Assembly: GCA_014529385.2 (NCBI GenBank)
Contig: CM043971.1
Location: 92,307,340 to 92,371,339 of the forward strand
Length of the DNA: 64,000 bases
Origin: Adiantum capillus-veneris
Lineage: Eukaryota; Streptophyta; Polypodiopsida; Polypodiales; Pteridaceae
Direction of reading: 5' to 3'
In this document: in pieces, positions 32,358 through 45,172 of the stretch
Position numbering within the stretch: position 1 is the first letter of the stretch
Layout of the letters: the number at the start of each line of letters is the position of its first letter
The notes under the pieces: generated by a model
Told to the model about the DNA's origin: nothing
Seen by the model: only the letters and a program-made list of their open reading frames with translations
Database searches by the model: none
Translations under genes and position numbers: made by a program

Positions 32358-33050
32358 TTGTTGGCTTACAAGGAGAATCCCCTCCTTGTTAAGGAAGAGG
32401 TGGTGAGAAGGGTAGTTGAAGAAGTGCAACAGATCAGTAATGCACATGTGTTGTTGTTTGATGGTTCATACAGAAAGAGCCATGAAGCAGCTTCAGGGGG
32501 TATAGCACTTTACGATCTAGAGGGAAAGCTAGTATGTGAGAGAGGGTTCAAATTGGGTGCGCATAGTAACAATGAGGTTGAATATTCTACGTTGGAAGCC
32601 GGATTACACATTTGTTTGAAGCATGGGGTCAGAAGGTTGAACATAAAAGGTGATGCCTTGTTAGTTGTGAAGCAAGTGTTGGGTGTGTGGAAGAGAAAGA
32701 ACACCTCATTGAAGGAAACATGTTTCAGAATTAAAGGCCTGTTAAAAAAGTTTGAAGCATGGAGTATCACACACATTGAACGTGCTCTGAATGGAGAGGC
32801 ACATGAAGTAGCTCAAAGCATGATTGGGGAGCTATTTGTGTTGAGGAACAATTTACCTCTTTATCATGGCAGGGAAAGTTTGGCTCAAGAAGAGGAGTTT
32901 TTGCTAACAGGAATCATTTCAAAGGACATTCATAAGTCTAAGAAGTATGGTGTGCGTAGAGCATCCATGTACAAATTGATTGGTGATGTCTTGTACATGA
33001 AAGGGGCATCTCATGTTGAGACGTGTACCTTGGCGGGAGGAGCTTTATAG
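32358..33050 (+). CDS. element E second RNase H (plant/archaeal-like)
   Basis: A 230-residue open frame. LLFDGSYRKSHEAASGGIALYD at residues about 33-54 has the first acidic residue. EVEYSTLEAGLHICLKHGVRRLNIKGDALLVVKQV continues with Glu and Asp. HIERALNGEAHEVAQSM holds the final H/N-x-x-A region. This is the type of extra RNase H carried by Tat-lineage gypsy elements between pol RNase H and integrase. The C-terminal 60 residues lead to the integrase zinc finger. All expected acidic positions can be read, although the element as a whole is dead. Confidence 0.82.
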   Translation: MLAYKENPLLVKEEVVRRVVEEVQQISNAHVLLFDGSYRKSHEAASGGIALYDLEGKLVCERGFKLGAHSNNEVEYSTLEAGLHICLKHGVRRLNIKGDALLVVKQVLGVWKRKNTSLKETCFRIKGLLKKFEAWSITHIERALNGEAHEVAQSMIGELFVLRNNLPLYHGRESLAQEEEFLLTGIISKDIHKSKKYGVRRASMYKLIGDVLYMKGASHVETCTLAGGAL

Positions 33051-34043
33051 AGTGTTGGAAGAGAATCATGAAGGCGCATGTGGCAGACAATTTGCTCTAA
33101 AGATCACTTTGCATAAGATCTTGCAAGAGGGGTATGTATGGCCTAGTTTGCACAAGAGATGGGCACAGGCTATAGCAGTAAAACAAATCACTGCAAAGGA
33201 TGTGGCAAAATTTGTGTACGATGAAATATGTTGCAAGTTTGGGGTGCCACTGGAGCTACTTTTGGATAAGGGGCCAGGCTTCAGAGCTAAACTATTGGAC
33301 TTTTTATGCACAAAGAGGAAGATTAGGCACCATCATACCAATCCTTATTATCCCCAATGTAATGGCTTAAATGAAAGATTCAACAGCGAGTTGGTACAAA
33401 TTCTTTCAAAAGTGACAGAGCACCAAGGAAAGAATAGGGATTTGGAATTGCCTTGTGCATTATGGGCTTACCGTACTTTGGTGAAGACAGGTACATGGTT
33501 TACTCCATCTCATTTGGTATATGGAAAGGAAGCACTATTGCCTGTGAAAGTAGAGTTGCCTGTGGTCAAGATGTTAGAGAAGTTGCTTGGGCAGTCTAGT
33601 GATGCATTCAAAGAGAGGCTCTTACAATTACAAGAGGTTCAAGTGGATAGGATGAGTACATTGGAACATTATGGACAGATGAAAGATAGGGCTTTAGCAA
33701 AGATAAATGAAAAGGTCAAAAGTAAGGGTATTAAGAAACATGACTTGGTTTTGTGCTACGATAGTAAGCTGGACAAGACATTCCAAAAGAAGTTTCAAAT
33801 TAAGTGGGAAGGCGTTTCAAGGTAGTGGAGTGTTTTTTGAATGGTACATATCAGTTGGCTAACGTGGATGGTATTCTACATAAGTCAAGGGTAAATGGAT
33901 TGCGTCTTAAATTGTATCATGCTAGATTGATGATGGTGGAGCAAGATGAGTTGTCTGCAGAACAAGTAATGTCTGTGAGGGATGAGGAGACCTGTGGTGC
34001 AATGAGTCCCATATCTCTTTTTGTTGCTGCTGATCATGAATGA
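33013..34043 (+). pseudogene. element E integrase, internally deleted
   Basis: It starts with HEGACGRQFALKITLHKIL and GYVWPSLHKRW, the two-His half of the HHCC finger. It then jumps to AVKQITAKDVAKFVYDEICC, so the two Cys and the first catalytic Asp are deleted near 33165. LLLDKGPGF (second Asp) and NPYYPQCNGLNERFN (Glu) remain. FQIKWEG plus the next frame (33804-34043; FKVVECFLNGTYQLANVDG) form the GPY/F-like C-terminus, split by a frameshift near 33815. No chromodomain was seen. Confidence 0.85.
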
Positions 34044-34054
34044 TCTAGCAGGCT

Positions 34055-34071
34055 AGGGGATGGGAAAATTA
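34055..34071 (+). other. element E polypurine tract
   Basis: AGGGGATGGGAAAA followed by TTA immediately precedes the 3' LTR at 34072. This is the expected position and composition. Confidence 0.75.
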
Positions 34072-35109
34072 TGTTAGGAGTTTTTTGGAAGAAGTGTTTG
34101 TGCATATGTACATACACATGCATGATGCATCGAATAAAGGGTTGCCCATTTTCCAGAGCTAGGTGTTTACGTGGGGCCCACGTGTGTATTGGTAGGACAA
34201 TGTGTACATAGTACATCAATTTTCATTATCACCAGTACCAGTGTGTATTTTCTATAATATTGAGGAGTTGGTATTACGTAAAACTTCTCATGGAAGCTAT
34301 CCACGGGCGCATGTCATGAGGTAAGCAGGTGCGTCAGATGACATCCAGTGGCGTAAGGAGGTCGGATGGGGTCAAGACTTGCATGTGGATAAGTACGGAC
34401 ACAACGTGGGTGTTTTCTTGTGATAATTATGCAAAAAGGTCATCATGAGAACTGTATTTGGGGGCCACTTCATGTGATTGCAGGATGCATTATTGGAAAA
34501 AGTGGAGTTCCAGGTGTGCGGATGGATGTAGAAGAGTGCCATTTTTGGCATTTTCAGGGCTGTTTGAGGTCAATCAAAAGGCCAAAGGTTCCCAAGGGAT
34601 AAAGTGAAGTGTGGACACTAAAAAACCTGAGAGAAGACCCAAAAAAACATGAAGAGAGGAGGAAGAATAGCTGCAACTGAGTTTTTGCTGTTTTTGGAGC
34701 CTGTTTTGGTCATAAACTGCTCATCCAAGGTCGCATTTGAGCACCGATATTGTAGACTCGGGTTTTTGGCTGCTCCGGCCGCAATAGTGTTGTCCATTTT
34801 ACCAAATTAATCACTTTTTCTTGTTGTTTTGGTTATGTAAGTTTCTCTTGTGAGCGAAGTCTCTGCTCCAATTTGTGATTGTATCTCACATATTTCATCC
34901 ATATTGTATGAGCTATTTGCCCCATTGGTGTTGGCCCAAGTTCGTATCTAATCATCAGAAATCTTCCTCTTTTGAGTTGAGTTTTTTGGGTTTGTGTGTG
35001 TATGTGTGCCTCTGTGTTGAGTGGTCAAATGAATAGTCTCTCTCCTATCACTCCATTGGTGTGTTCCCTGTCTCGGCCAGGTAGGTTGAATAAGCCGAGT
35101 GGTGCCCCA

Positions 35110-35143
<34 letters not shown>

Positions 35144-35205
35144 CATCCCAAGAGAGTGTGTCGGGTGATTATAAAGGCTTTCTGTGTGTTTCCATCCCGC
35201 TCACA
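34072..35205 (+). repeat. element E 3' LTR (1134 bp)
   Basis: TGTTAGGAGTT start and CGCTCACA end. Same length as the 5' LTR, with scattered differences. It contains an uninterrupted GT tract of about 30 bp (35112-35141). It is followed by ACGG, the target duplication. Confidence 0.95.
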
Positions 35206-35209
35206 ACGG

Positions 35210-36215
35210 TAAGACTCGATCATGGGAAGGATACCTAGGCTACTCCATATAAAGGAGGTCCTACATCATCCCAAGGAATTATGAAGCTCCTTCACACAAA
35301 TTACTAGTTGGTGAATGAGCATTTGCTCATTCAGGTTTAAACTAAGAACACAAAGAGACACAAATTATAGTTCTTTTTGTTGAAGGTGTTGTTTGTGTGT
35401 TTCTCATTGCCCTTGCACCTTTGCATGTATCCATAATGTACCCTCCCTTAAGTGAAGACTTCACTTCTTTCTCATTAAATTAGTTCCTACAACTATTGGC
35501 CATAAGTTGGGGTCTTGGATATGTGTTCCGATCCACTACATAGCAATGAATTACATAATTAGAGAAACACCACATCAGTTGTTGATTAACCATTGGGATA
35601 CTTGTGCTCACCCTCAAACAATGATGTGGGAATGCCTTTAGCGTATCATGCCAAGCCTTTTCTTAGTAGTATCACTCACTATTTACAATGTGTGAGGCTT
35701 ACTCAAACAATAAAAGGTAAAGAACTAAACTCAAAAAAAAATCCAAAATGACTTTTTGATTACACATAATATTTTTTGGCTACTTAAATGTAACTAGAAT
35801 AAAAGAAACTTTATTTTTAGTCTCTTGGCTTACATTAAATTGAGAGTAGATGAGTGCTATAGTTTTTTCTATGGTTTTTTTATATACCAAAAGATAATTG
35901 AGTCTATTGCTAAACCAATAGGTCTACTACCTTTAGTGTAGATGTGTGTGGACACAATGTGTTAGGTCTTTGGCCTAACTAATAGAGAAAGAAAGAGAGA
36001 CTTGGACAATACCATAACCCTTTGTGGTTCTAAATAATGTTATGTGTACTTGAAATTGATTGAAGCATTTAGATCTTGTGTTTCTCTTTGTGTTAGTGTT
36101 AGACGCTAGTATATCATATAGGTTTGAGTGGAAGAGACTAGGATAGCAAGTATAATTTTTAAAAAAAAAGGTGCGTTTAGGTAGAAAGTGAGTTAATCCC
36201 TTAAGAATTTTTGTG
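35210..36215. other. unassigned AT-rich DNA
   Basis: No gene, domain or repeat family was recognised. A TATATAC-rich patch lies near 35880 and poly-A runs near 35735 and 36165. Confidence 0.4.
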
Positions 36216-36224
36216 TGATACCAA

Positions 36225-37150
36225 TGTAATAAGTGCTCTCTTGGTTGTTAAGAGCACTCTCTCTTACATCTAGAATTGGTGTGATGTAGGGAGTGCCCTT
36301 GTTTGTTATGAAAATTTGTTCTTAGTTCCAAGCAGACATTGTCCGCAACAAAAGTCTCTTTGTTGTTATGAGATGACACTCTTAGCTTCAAGTGTAGAGC
36401 TAATTGTAGTTATGAAGGATCACACAATGAACATAATGATTGCATTACGTTAAATGAGAGATTACAAGCTTCATATATAGGCTAGCAAATGGTGTTTACA
36501 CATCTCCAAAGGATAGTTGAATATTTTCTAAAGGGCAAGATGCTAGCTTGGCCCTTGACCCTTCACATGGCCTTTAGAGAATCACGTGGTACATATGGTT
36601 GACACATTGGCATGACATGACAAGGGTGTTCTCACACAAGTTCTTGTGGTGTAAAAAATCCCACACCCCAACAACCCACCCTGTGTCGGTTTTGTTGCAC
36701 AAGGTATGATAGTAGTATTCATACAAAATTTCCTCCCCTCATAAAAATAGAGGGCGAGGTACACAAAGTGTTCCCTAGCATAAAGGGTATAGGTGCACAA
36801 TCCTCCCCTTAAGCACAACTAGGTAGAGTGAACACAAAACCTCCCCTACACACAAACTAGAGTTGAGAAGTGCATTACTCTCCTACACAAAGAGGGTGGT
36901 AGACAAAAATTGAGGCTACACACAATTTTTCACAAGGTTAATTTCGGCAATTTGGATCTTTTCCCCCACACACATCTTCAACTTTTTGTTGTTGTTTTTT
37001 TAATCTCTCTCCATGTTGTGGTTTCTTATTGTTGTTGATCTTGTAGCCATGAGAGCGTTGTTGTTGATTGGTGTCACTGATTGATTGTTCTTTGTCATTT
37101 GTTGATTGAAGGTTTTACCTATCTAGTCAATTGGTTTATAATAAACAAAT
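36225..37150 (-). repeat. possible decayed LTR
   Basis: TGATACCA at 36216-36223, one base, then TGTAAT reproduces the arrangement of the element B primer site and LTR (GCTCTGATACCA, one base, TGTAAT). The last four bases of the primer complement are mutated. A minus-strand TATA-like CTATATATGA lies at 36471-36480. The right boundary is not visible, and 37150 is a guess from where the sequence character changes. No gag or pol to the left. Confidence 0.3.
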
Positions 37151-39680
37151 TTCCTTCACTTTCTGATCAAAATTCAGTTTTGAGATTGCAACTAGCTATA
37201 AATAATGTTGAAATGATAATGTGAGGCAACATGACTACTTCGCTTCGTCTAGAAGTCAAATAGTTTCTTGATAAGGTACACCTTTTAGAAGCTATCTCTT
37301 TCTCATACGTATTGCACAATATATGCAAAAGAGACTCTGTGATCTTCTACTTGATTAATGTATGAGAAAGAGACTATGCCTAGTACAATTTCACCATAGA
37401 TTTTGCAAGTGCATCCAACTCTAGCCAATCCTCTCAAACTTGATAGTTGGCTTAACTACTAAACATATACTATGATATGCAAAAGGTTGCTCGCTTTATA
37501 ATGATCATAGGGAAAGGTAAATCCAAAAGGCCTTTTCTAGGGGGATTTTTCTCTCTGACATGAACTTTTTATGTAGTACTTGATGAAGAGGAACGATTGT
37601 TGCCACCCATAATGCCACTACAATCATCTCTAGTGGAAGAAGGGTGAGAACTACAGGATCAAGGCAATCGTCATGTTGTTTAAGGATTTTGAGAGACATA
37701 ATATTTGAATGATTTGGTGAGACTCTCTCACAAGGGGATGTCATGAGCATCTCATCTTTTAGCCTAATCAAATTGACACAATGACTCGCAAGCCAACATG
37801 GCTAATGTATACCTAAACCCATCAATACATGTCCAATGGCAAGGCTATGATAAATAGATCTCCATCAATTTAACTCCACACAATGGGTAACACAATTGTA
37901 GTGCTTCGCTTAAACAATCGTCATCAGGACCCTCACAAAACGCTATGAAAAATTGAGTCAAGATGACTGCCATAAAATGAAAATAATAGGCATTGGAAAA
38001 GCATACAATGTAGTATCCATAGATTTGTACATAAATGTGAGAAATATAGAAGGAGATCAAGTTTTTGAACCGTATAGATGCACACATATATACACCAAAT
38101 AAAGCAAGCAAGCTAAACAATTATCAATGAACTAAAATCCTACTACATAGGAGACATCATCAAGCAAACATGTGAAGCATAGAAAATGTATTTGTGTAAC
38201 ATTTGTCTTCAATGACCATCACAAAACCATTAGCACAAATTTGTCTTAATTTGCCACAAATGCTGTAAGCCAGTAAGTTTTATGTCATACATTGACACCA
38301 TACATAGCTCATAAACTAGAAGTTGTATGCAAGACCATCAACAACTACAAGTGCAACTCACATCAAGAATGCATCTGCTTTGATTTATAGCTATATTGAT
38401 GAAAACAAGGAAGCGAATTGGATCAAAAGTAGCAAAGGAGTCACCACCTCTTTGGATTCATGCTAGTTGACAAGGAAAATAATAAGAAAAGTATTCATGA
38501 AAACAATTGCACGTTGGATGCCTTAGAGTCCTTTAAACTTGTCATATACAACTCTACTTCACCTTTAGCTATCACCCTTGGAAGCTCTCTTTTAGCATGC
38601 ATTTTATTTGACTTATTAAGTTGAGAAGCCTTAGCCATTGAGTATATATCTGGTTTGGAACCTGTGCTAGCTTTGGCTTTTGTTGTCGATTATACACTTT
38701 AAGCTATGAGAACTTGACTTGAGCTTTAACCAATATTCAATAAGGGCTTTGCCTCAATTGTGCTATTTTCCACACAAATTTTTAAGTTTTGATTTTGAAA
38801 GATACTGACACTCATCAAGAAGATGTATTAAGAGCTAGCTCCTATCTTCATTTGATTATTTTTGTTCAATCCATTAGAGAATTCTCATAGTCCTAGTGAT
38901 TTTTTCTTCATTGGCTCTATCAACATGAGTTAGAGAGATGACATAGATCTTGCGAGAAGTCTCCTACGATCCTGATCTAATCCTAGAATGAGCTCATCAG
39001 GTAAGCTACATGGTCTTGTGACATAGAAACAATTACTTGTAACGTGAGCAACAATAGGCTGTAATGGTATTTATTTATGGTGCATAAAATTGATATTTTG
39101 TGTGGCCAATAAGTGGAAAGCAACCTAGACCATTGTGTTACCTCCAAGAATGTAACAGTGGATGTCAAATTTTTTCGGATAAAATATTTACTTATAAACT
39201 CTCTCTCTATTGTTGTGCTGGTTTTAAAATATATAAATAGGCCCACATGAGTTTATTGAGGGACCCATGTGGGGGGAGTAGCTTTTTCCCCCATACATGG
39301 TGTTGATCTTCTTCCCTCTTCTCTTCTCTGTCAAGGTGGTATGTGTATCATTCCAATCTTGGAGGTGCTTATGTTACTCTCACTCTCCCTCTTTACTCTC
39401 ATATGCTTTTATAATAGTATGTCTTGTAGATTATCATCATTGCAATGATATGCCTATAGGGTTTTCTCTAGTATAATGTGCTATTTTTTACATTTTGCAG
39501 GGATACTCTATCATCAGTTATTGCAATTATATCAAATCCATGGCTACATTGCTAGTGTTACAATTACATTTACTAAAAGCTCAATTAAAGATAATAAATA
39601 CATCAGAGCAAAGGCTTATTTCTTCTTTATGTTGATTCTCTTATTCTTTCTTTCTTGGTGTGATCTTTCCTTTTAGATAA
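37151..39680. other. unassigned AT-rich DNA
   Basis: Minus-strand frames at 37505-37771 and 37845-38120 and a frame at 38983-39246 were inspected. None gives a family signature, and the latter two are rich in hydrophobic and aromatic residues, as AT-rich noncoding DNA often is. Nothing else was seen. Confidence 0.4.
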
Positions 39681-42160
39681 ATTTAAGAAAAATGCGTTTG
39701 TTTCTTTTTAGAGTAGAATAGTAGGAGATTTGTATAAAAGTAAAAAAGAACAAGAGCTTGTCTCAACCTAAATGATAACTTACTAACAAATAGGAAGCTT
39801 GATACATGCATGAGTATTTGCATCAAATAGGCTGGAAGAAACGACCATGCATGCATGAAATATACAAGAGATGAGATAGCCAAATAAATAGTCCACTCCA
39901 TGGACTTATGAAGGAAGATAAAGGAGATAACTAAAAACTCAAGTAGAAGGTGCCAACAAAACAATATCACCAACTTCAGTACATCAACAATTGAAACCTT
40001 TGCCATGCAACAAACAAAATTGATGATAGATAGATTTGATAGTAGGGACCCTTACAAGAAGAAGAGGAGGAGAGGAATAATTGGTGTTACACTTTTGCAT
40101 GCATTCTCCCCAATGACTTGTGTCGTGTAGCCTTCAATAAATTTGCTTTAGATACCATAATTAGGCACTTTTTGATACCTTAATTAGGCACTTTTTGACC
40201 TCATTTTTGGCATGTGCACACACACACATAGAGCTTAATAGTCTCCATGTCCACTCTAGAATGTATGCTCATCTTTTCCATTTTTATGTGGCTGCTTCTC
40301 TGCATCTTCCTTGCTTGGCATTTTGTTTCCTCCTTTAAACATCAACTTTGGAGCTCAGCATTTTCAATAGTTATTGAGTTTTACCATAGCGTGAGCAAGA
40401 TCTCCCGAGTGAACAAAAACTTGAGCAAATGACTAAATGGTTATGCCTCATGTGGTGATATGCGTTCCACTCTATGTTGTGCCTAGTCGCAAGTTTATGC
40501 AATGTCCTATACCAAGCCTTGTCATCTTTAACTTCGACTGCCATCAAGATGTAGCTCCACAGAATCATGCACTTGGAAAGTTCATGAACAAAACTAGACA
40601 AGCAGTCATTATAAATCAAATCAAATCAAATCGAGTGGTTTCTATAACAATTTGAGGTGACTACAAAACCTAAAGAATAAGAAAATATAAGCTTGCAATG
40701 CCAAGTCATTCACTGCAACAAGTCATTTTTGGACACTGAAAGTGTTCCTGATATGATGTGCTATGAGTTGTCTAACAAAGGGACTCTATCATAACACATA
40801 ATTGTAACACATAACGGGCGCCAATGTCAGTCCCAAAGACTTATGTTCTCCACATGTGGAATATGTCTCATATAAAGATGTCCAAAAAAAAAGACATCCA
40901 TCAAGTACGCAATGTACTTGTGTGTGGAGGTAACTATAAACACTCTATAAACACTCAACAACATGAGTGAGAGGGACCCTCATAATCCTTGATCCACAAT
41001 AGCTAAACCAAACTCCATGTGTTCCTAAGCCATGTTGCACCTCTTGTGACAACATGTGACAAATGAAACCCTACCATGTAGTTCCATAATTACATAATGC
41101 AGAAATGTATCGGGACACTATGACCCAAAATTATTTCCTCCTACATGACCTTATCATGTCTTTGAAGATCTGAATGGATGAAAGCAATCAAGCTTATATA
41201 TCCTACTTAGAAAATTCAATCAAAGAATATTAAAACATGAAATAAAACCAAATCATATGTGTGCCTCTAGAGGTTGAGCATAGCATTCACTTACCCATAT
41301 TGAAGTGCACTTTGCGAACCTAAAAGATACAACGTAAAAGGTGCCTTACCAAAAAAAACTAGCCTTAAAGAGCGAGTATGTTCTTTACTTGTTAAACACT
41401 AAATGAAAGATTAGCAAAAATAATGTAGTATTGAACTCGTAATCGTCTTGCTTAGACTTGCATGTAAAAAACTCAAACTAGTAGTCTACGATCTACCGTG
41501 TCTAATAATGATTGGAATCAACTTGGGAAGTTAAACCTGTATAATATCCCTTGGCAAATTTCAGACTTCTTCTTCTAAAAGTACAACTATGAGGAGATCA
41601 AACTATGACCACCAACACTTATGGAGTGATTGTGTATTAGTTGAGTCATACCCCTAAAAAATACCACTTCTAGAGACACAATCAATGATGTAACTAAGGA
41701 ACATATTTGATCAAGTTGGAATCTTATTCACAACAGGATCATGAAAGAATCTTATATGTCCATAAACAAAAGAGAAATATGTCTAGCACTGCAAAGAAGG
41801 TAGTCATACTAAATTTTCTTGGGTGTTCAAACAAGAGATCCCCTACTTTGAGGCTCTCTTTAGGTTATTCATGTCGCCGCATGAATTAGTAACTTGATAG
41901 ATAGGCCATGCTTGCATAAATCATCATCTTCATTGGTGGCACCTTGTGCATAGATCCAATGATGTAAAGTGCCTGCTGCTATAGATATATACAACGATCA
42001 CAAGCCAATCTACCATCGTCAATTCTTTCTGAACTGAGTAGTTGATGTGATAGCAAAAGCATAAACAAGGATTCAATGGAGTGAAACCCACTGTACTAGC
42101 ATGCCATGCACGCATATCAAAATAATAGTGTGATAAGCCATTGGATTAAATGATGGCAGC
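39681..42160. other. unassigned DNA, one exon-like minus frame
   Basis: Mostly AT-rich without recognisable genes. The minus-strand frame at 40371-40619 has protein-like composition at its start (FVHELSKCMILWSYILMAV then EVKDDKAWYRTLHKLA), so it may be an exon. The family is unknown. TACCxTAATTAGGCACTTTTTG is repeated at 40150-40200. Confidence 0.35.
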
Positions 42161-44187
42161 AATAGTTTGAACCAATGTCATATGTGCCTTGCATGATTGC
42201 ACTAGCATGGATACATCATGGTTCGTTGTTACCAACTGTGAGCTTATACGCTCTATTTGCCAAACTTGTGCACCATTATCTTTGATTCAAAGTCAATGGA
42301 TAGTACAATGGCATGGGATAGAAGCCTTTCTTTGTATTAATTATTTTAAAACACTTTCCTTTGCACAACAAAGAAATCTTTTTCAAAATGAAAACTGAAA
42401 GATAAAAAAACAAGTAGAACTTGAAACTGTCTGACCTTGTTGCCCCTCTGAGCATTATTTTCTTCTCTTGAATCTGTCTCATAGCCATGTATGATAAGAA
42501 TTTTAGAGATGTCTATGGATGTAATTTATATGCCCTCATGGATTGGTTTATTCCCACCTCCAATATAAAAACCAGGTAGACATGTTGCCAAGTTTCCCCA
42601 AGTTTGTATGCCAATAGCATATTCCAAACTTTGGAAACTTCTAGGCAAGATGCACAAAAGTGAATCTTTACTTCGCATAAGTTCATCGAAAAGATGATAA
42701 AGAATAGGGACTGAGGAAAAGAAAATCAACCGTGTCGAGCTTTCATGGAGAACTGGCCTTGCCGAATTCTACAAGTTATTGAGACTAATGAGATTGCCCA
42801 ATATTGAAAGAGATAGCTCAAGAAACATAGTTATCAAACTTCAGCTAACTGCAAACTCTTCTTGACCAAAGAAACCTTTGTTTGTCAGTTTGGCATGGTA
42901 AAAACTTCTGCAAGATCAGTTCAAAATTGTAAATTATAACTTGCTTACCCACTTGCTTGAATTGTTACCCTTGGTACCAGAATTTGTAGCACCCCTTGGT
43001 GTTTACATGTGTTAAATTTAGCATGTAGCTTTGGTTTTCAACAAATTTCTATGAAATTTTTGACCTTATCGAGTAGGATACCATATTCAAAGCATAAATA
43101 GACCTATAGTAATTGCACAAACAAAGCATACCTAGTTTCCTAATACTTCTAGCAGACTCGTCGGATCCGACTTGCCAAAAATATGTTGATCATAATCATT
43201 TTTGATTGCGTTAAGCTCAAAAAACCTGCCTAGGAGCCATGCCCTAGCAAATCCAAAACTCCAAACTAGAGAAAGAGATGTATGGTGGTTTCTTGGAATA
43301 GTAATTAATGATCGATCTTGGCGAATACCCTTTCCTTATAAGTCACCAGCCATGCCTGACTTTCTTTTTTTACTAGGAAACTTTTCCTACATTCATTAGA
43401 TATGGTTAATCAACTAAAAAAAAGTAAAAGAAATCCCCTTGTTCCAGGTTGAGGAGTGTCATAGAAACCTGCTTTGGTCTCATTAGTCTTTCCTATCTTG
43501 TAGCCCATATGGCCCTTTAATGATCCAGGGTTGCTCATAGCCAAAGCCCTAGATTGGAGATGAAATTGATAAGATAGTCATCCTCTTAGAGTTCTCTGCA
43601 TGATACCGATGCTTGAATCCACGACCTTAAAGATAGTGTCATAACCATAATTGTCAAGTTTTGGCCATCTTGCATGCTACACCCTAGCCCTTGACATAAT
43701 GCCCCTAGCATGCCCTTCATAGGCCTTGATTTTGTCAAGCCTTGGGTTGCCAAATCTATGACTGTAAACTATACAATCCCAAAGGCTTTGACCTTTCAAA
43801 TTTATGCATCGTAGAGCATAAATTTTTTTTTCATTGAGGTTGTAAAGCTTCAATGGTTTCACTCCAGCTTGCCCAATATGTACAACTTGGGAGGTTGCCC
43901 CAAAATAAGGTACCCTTTCTTGCCAAAAAAAGAAAAAGAAATAATTTTACTCTACTATTTTTTGTAGAGTGAAACGATGGTGTTGAAGCTAAGAGAGAAG
44001 CTTGCCTTGCTTTGGCTACTACAAATTTCACTCACCGTAGAAACGAAATATGAAGTACTCTTGAGGGCGGCCACTTTTGGTGGCATGCCAATCTCGAACC
44101 ATGCAGGTCCGTGTTGCACCCTACCTATAAGGGGCCTTGACCATGCATGTCGAGAAGAGCATCTCTTCCATAGGGAGCTTTCCCATG
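42161..44187. other. unassigned DNA, scattered exon-like minus frames
   Basis: The minus-strand frame 42526-42729 reads SVPILYHLFDELMRSKDSL and IGIQTWGNLATCLPGFYIGG, which looks like real protein. Pieces near 42190-42330 (VTTNHDVSMLVQSCKAHM) and 43450-43640 also look coding-like. They could be exons of one minus-strand host gene, but I recognise no family and see no convincing chain of splice sites. The remainder is featureless. Confidence 0.3.
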
Positions 44188-44203
44188 CCCCCCCCCCCCC
44201 CCT
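44188..44203. repeat. poly-C tract
   Basis: A run of C's with a following CTCCCC, about 30 bp left of the element D LTR. Such a tract is prone to sequencing error. Confidence 0.8.
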
Positions 44204-44232
44204 CCCCGAGAGAGATAGAGATCATGCAACCT

Positions 44233-45172
44233 TGTTGGACGGATACGCCGCGACGGACGTCAGCACAACGAGAACTCACCTAACATATAATGTTAGCTAA
44301 GGACGAAGCTCGACCCGCAGGCGCGTGGAATCAAGCATAAGGTGTCAACCTACACTCGAACGACTCCTAACTAATTCCTACAGAGGTCTCTACCAATTGT
44401 CTAAGTCACCGTCTTCAAGAGTGCATAAGAGGAAACTTCCTACAACACTTTCTAGAGCCGAACACCCATCAAACAATCTCGAAACACCATAGAACTTGAA
44501 GGAGACCCTACTAACACCAATAGGTCGCTCTCCCTAAGGTCGATGAACCAAAACCTCAACCCAAAACACCCGGTGCAAAATCACGTAGGATGTCTGGCCA
44601 AAATTTTCAGGTCTTCGTTTCTGAAATCTAAAGTGCCTAATGTGTAGCTCTACTCAATGTGAACGCGTGGATATGCTGCAATGCAAAATCGGACAACGTA
44701 TGCTCACCCAATCACTAGATGAAGCTCGTAGAAGGAGCTCGCAAAACCGAACCGTACGCGCGCAATGTAGGTATCAATGCGTAGCTCTCGTCGGGGGCAA
44801 CATGCTGCACTTCTCCGCACTCGATTCCGATCACTAGTGCACACATAGCGTCAAGATGAAGCTCACACTCTCTCTCTCTCGTACACAGTACGCTCACTCA
44901 CAGACTTCAAAACTTGTTTTTTAAAAATGACAAAAGGGTTTTTTCATTAAGGTCAAAAAGTGGTATATATACCTTACAATTCTCAAACCCTAAAGTTCCA
45001 AATAAACCATCTACTCCATCTAACTTATAAAAACTGGGATACAATCTGGAAACTTCTGTAAGTCCCAATATTTACAAGGTGAAAAATCAAGTTTCCTCAA
45101 TAAATGAATAATTACAAAAAATGATAATCTTCCGAGTAGTCGGTTTCCGTGGGGTGTGTCCAGCTTCTAACA
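44233..45172 (-). repeat. element D 3' LTR (940 bp)
   Basis: TGTTGG at the left and CTAACA at the right form inverted termini. The first about 240 bp are nearly identical to 62617-62853. It contains a GGTATATATACC palindrome as minus-strand TATA region (44962-44973) and a single half-site TAGGATGTCT (44586-44595) of the element's palindrome family. The left flank AACCT would be the target duplication, but the other side is outside the window. Confidence 0.92.
44962..44973 (-). promoter_or_regulatory. element D LTR TATA region
   Basis: GGTATATATACC, a perfect 12-bp palindrome, sits about 200 bp from the upstream end of the minus-strand LTR. That is a normal place for a U3 TATA box. Confidence 0.5.

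Larger units (their letters stand above)
26580..35205 (+). mobile_element. Ty3/gypsy element E, full length with target duplication
   Basis: Two LTRs of exactly 1134 bp (26580-27713 and 34072-35205) flank gag, zinc knuckle, protease, RT, RNase H, a second RNase H, and integrase, all on the plus strand. ACGG occurs on both outer sides (26576-26579 and 35206-35209). RT before integrase gives Ty3/gypsy. An extra RNase H between the first RNase H and integrase is a known mark of the Tat lineage. The coding part has stops, frameshifts, a duplication in RT and a deletion in integrase. Confidence 0.93.

Noticed and set aside
39683-40006. 107-residue hydrophobic minus-strand frame as a membrane protein
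   Set aside because: Composition (Leu, Phe, Ile, Tyr) is what AT-rich noncoding DNA yields. No conserved motif or gene context.
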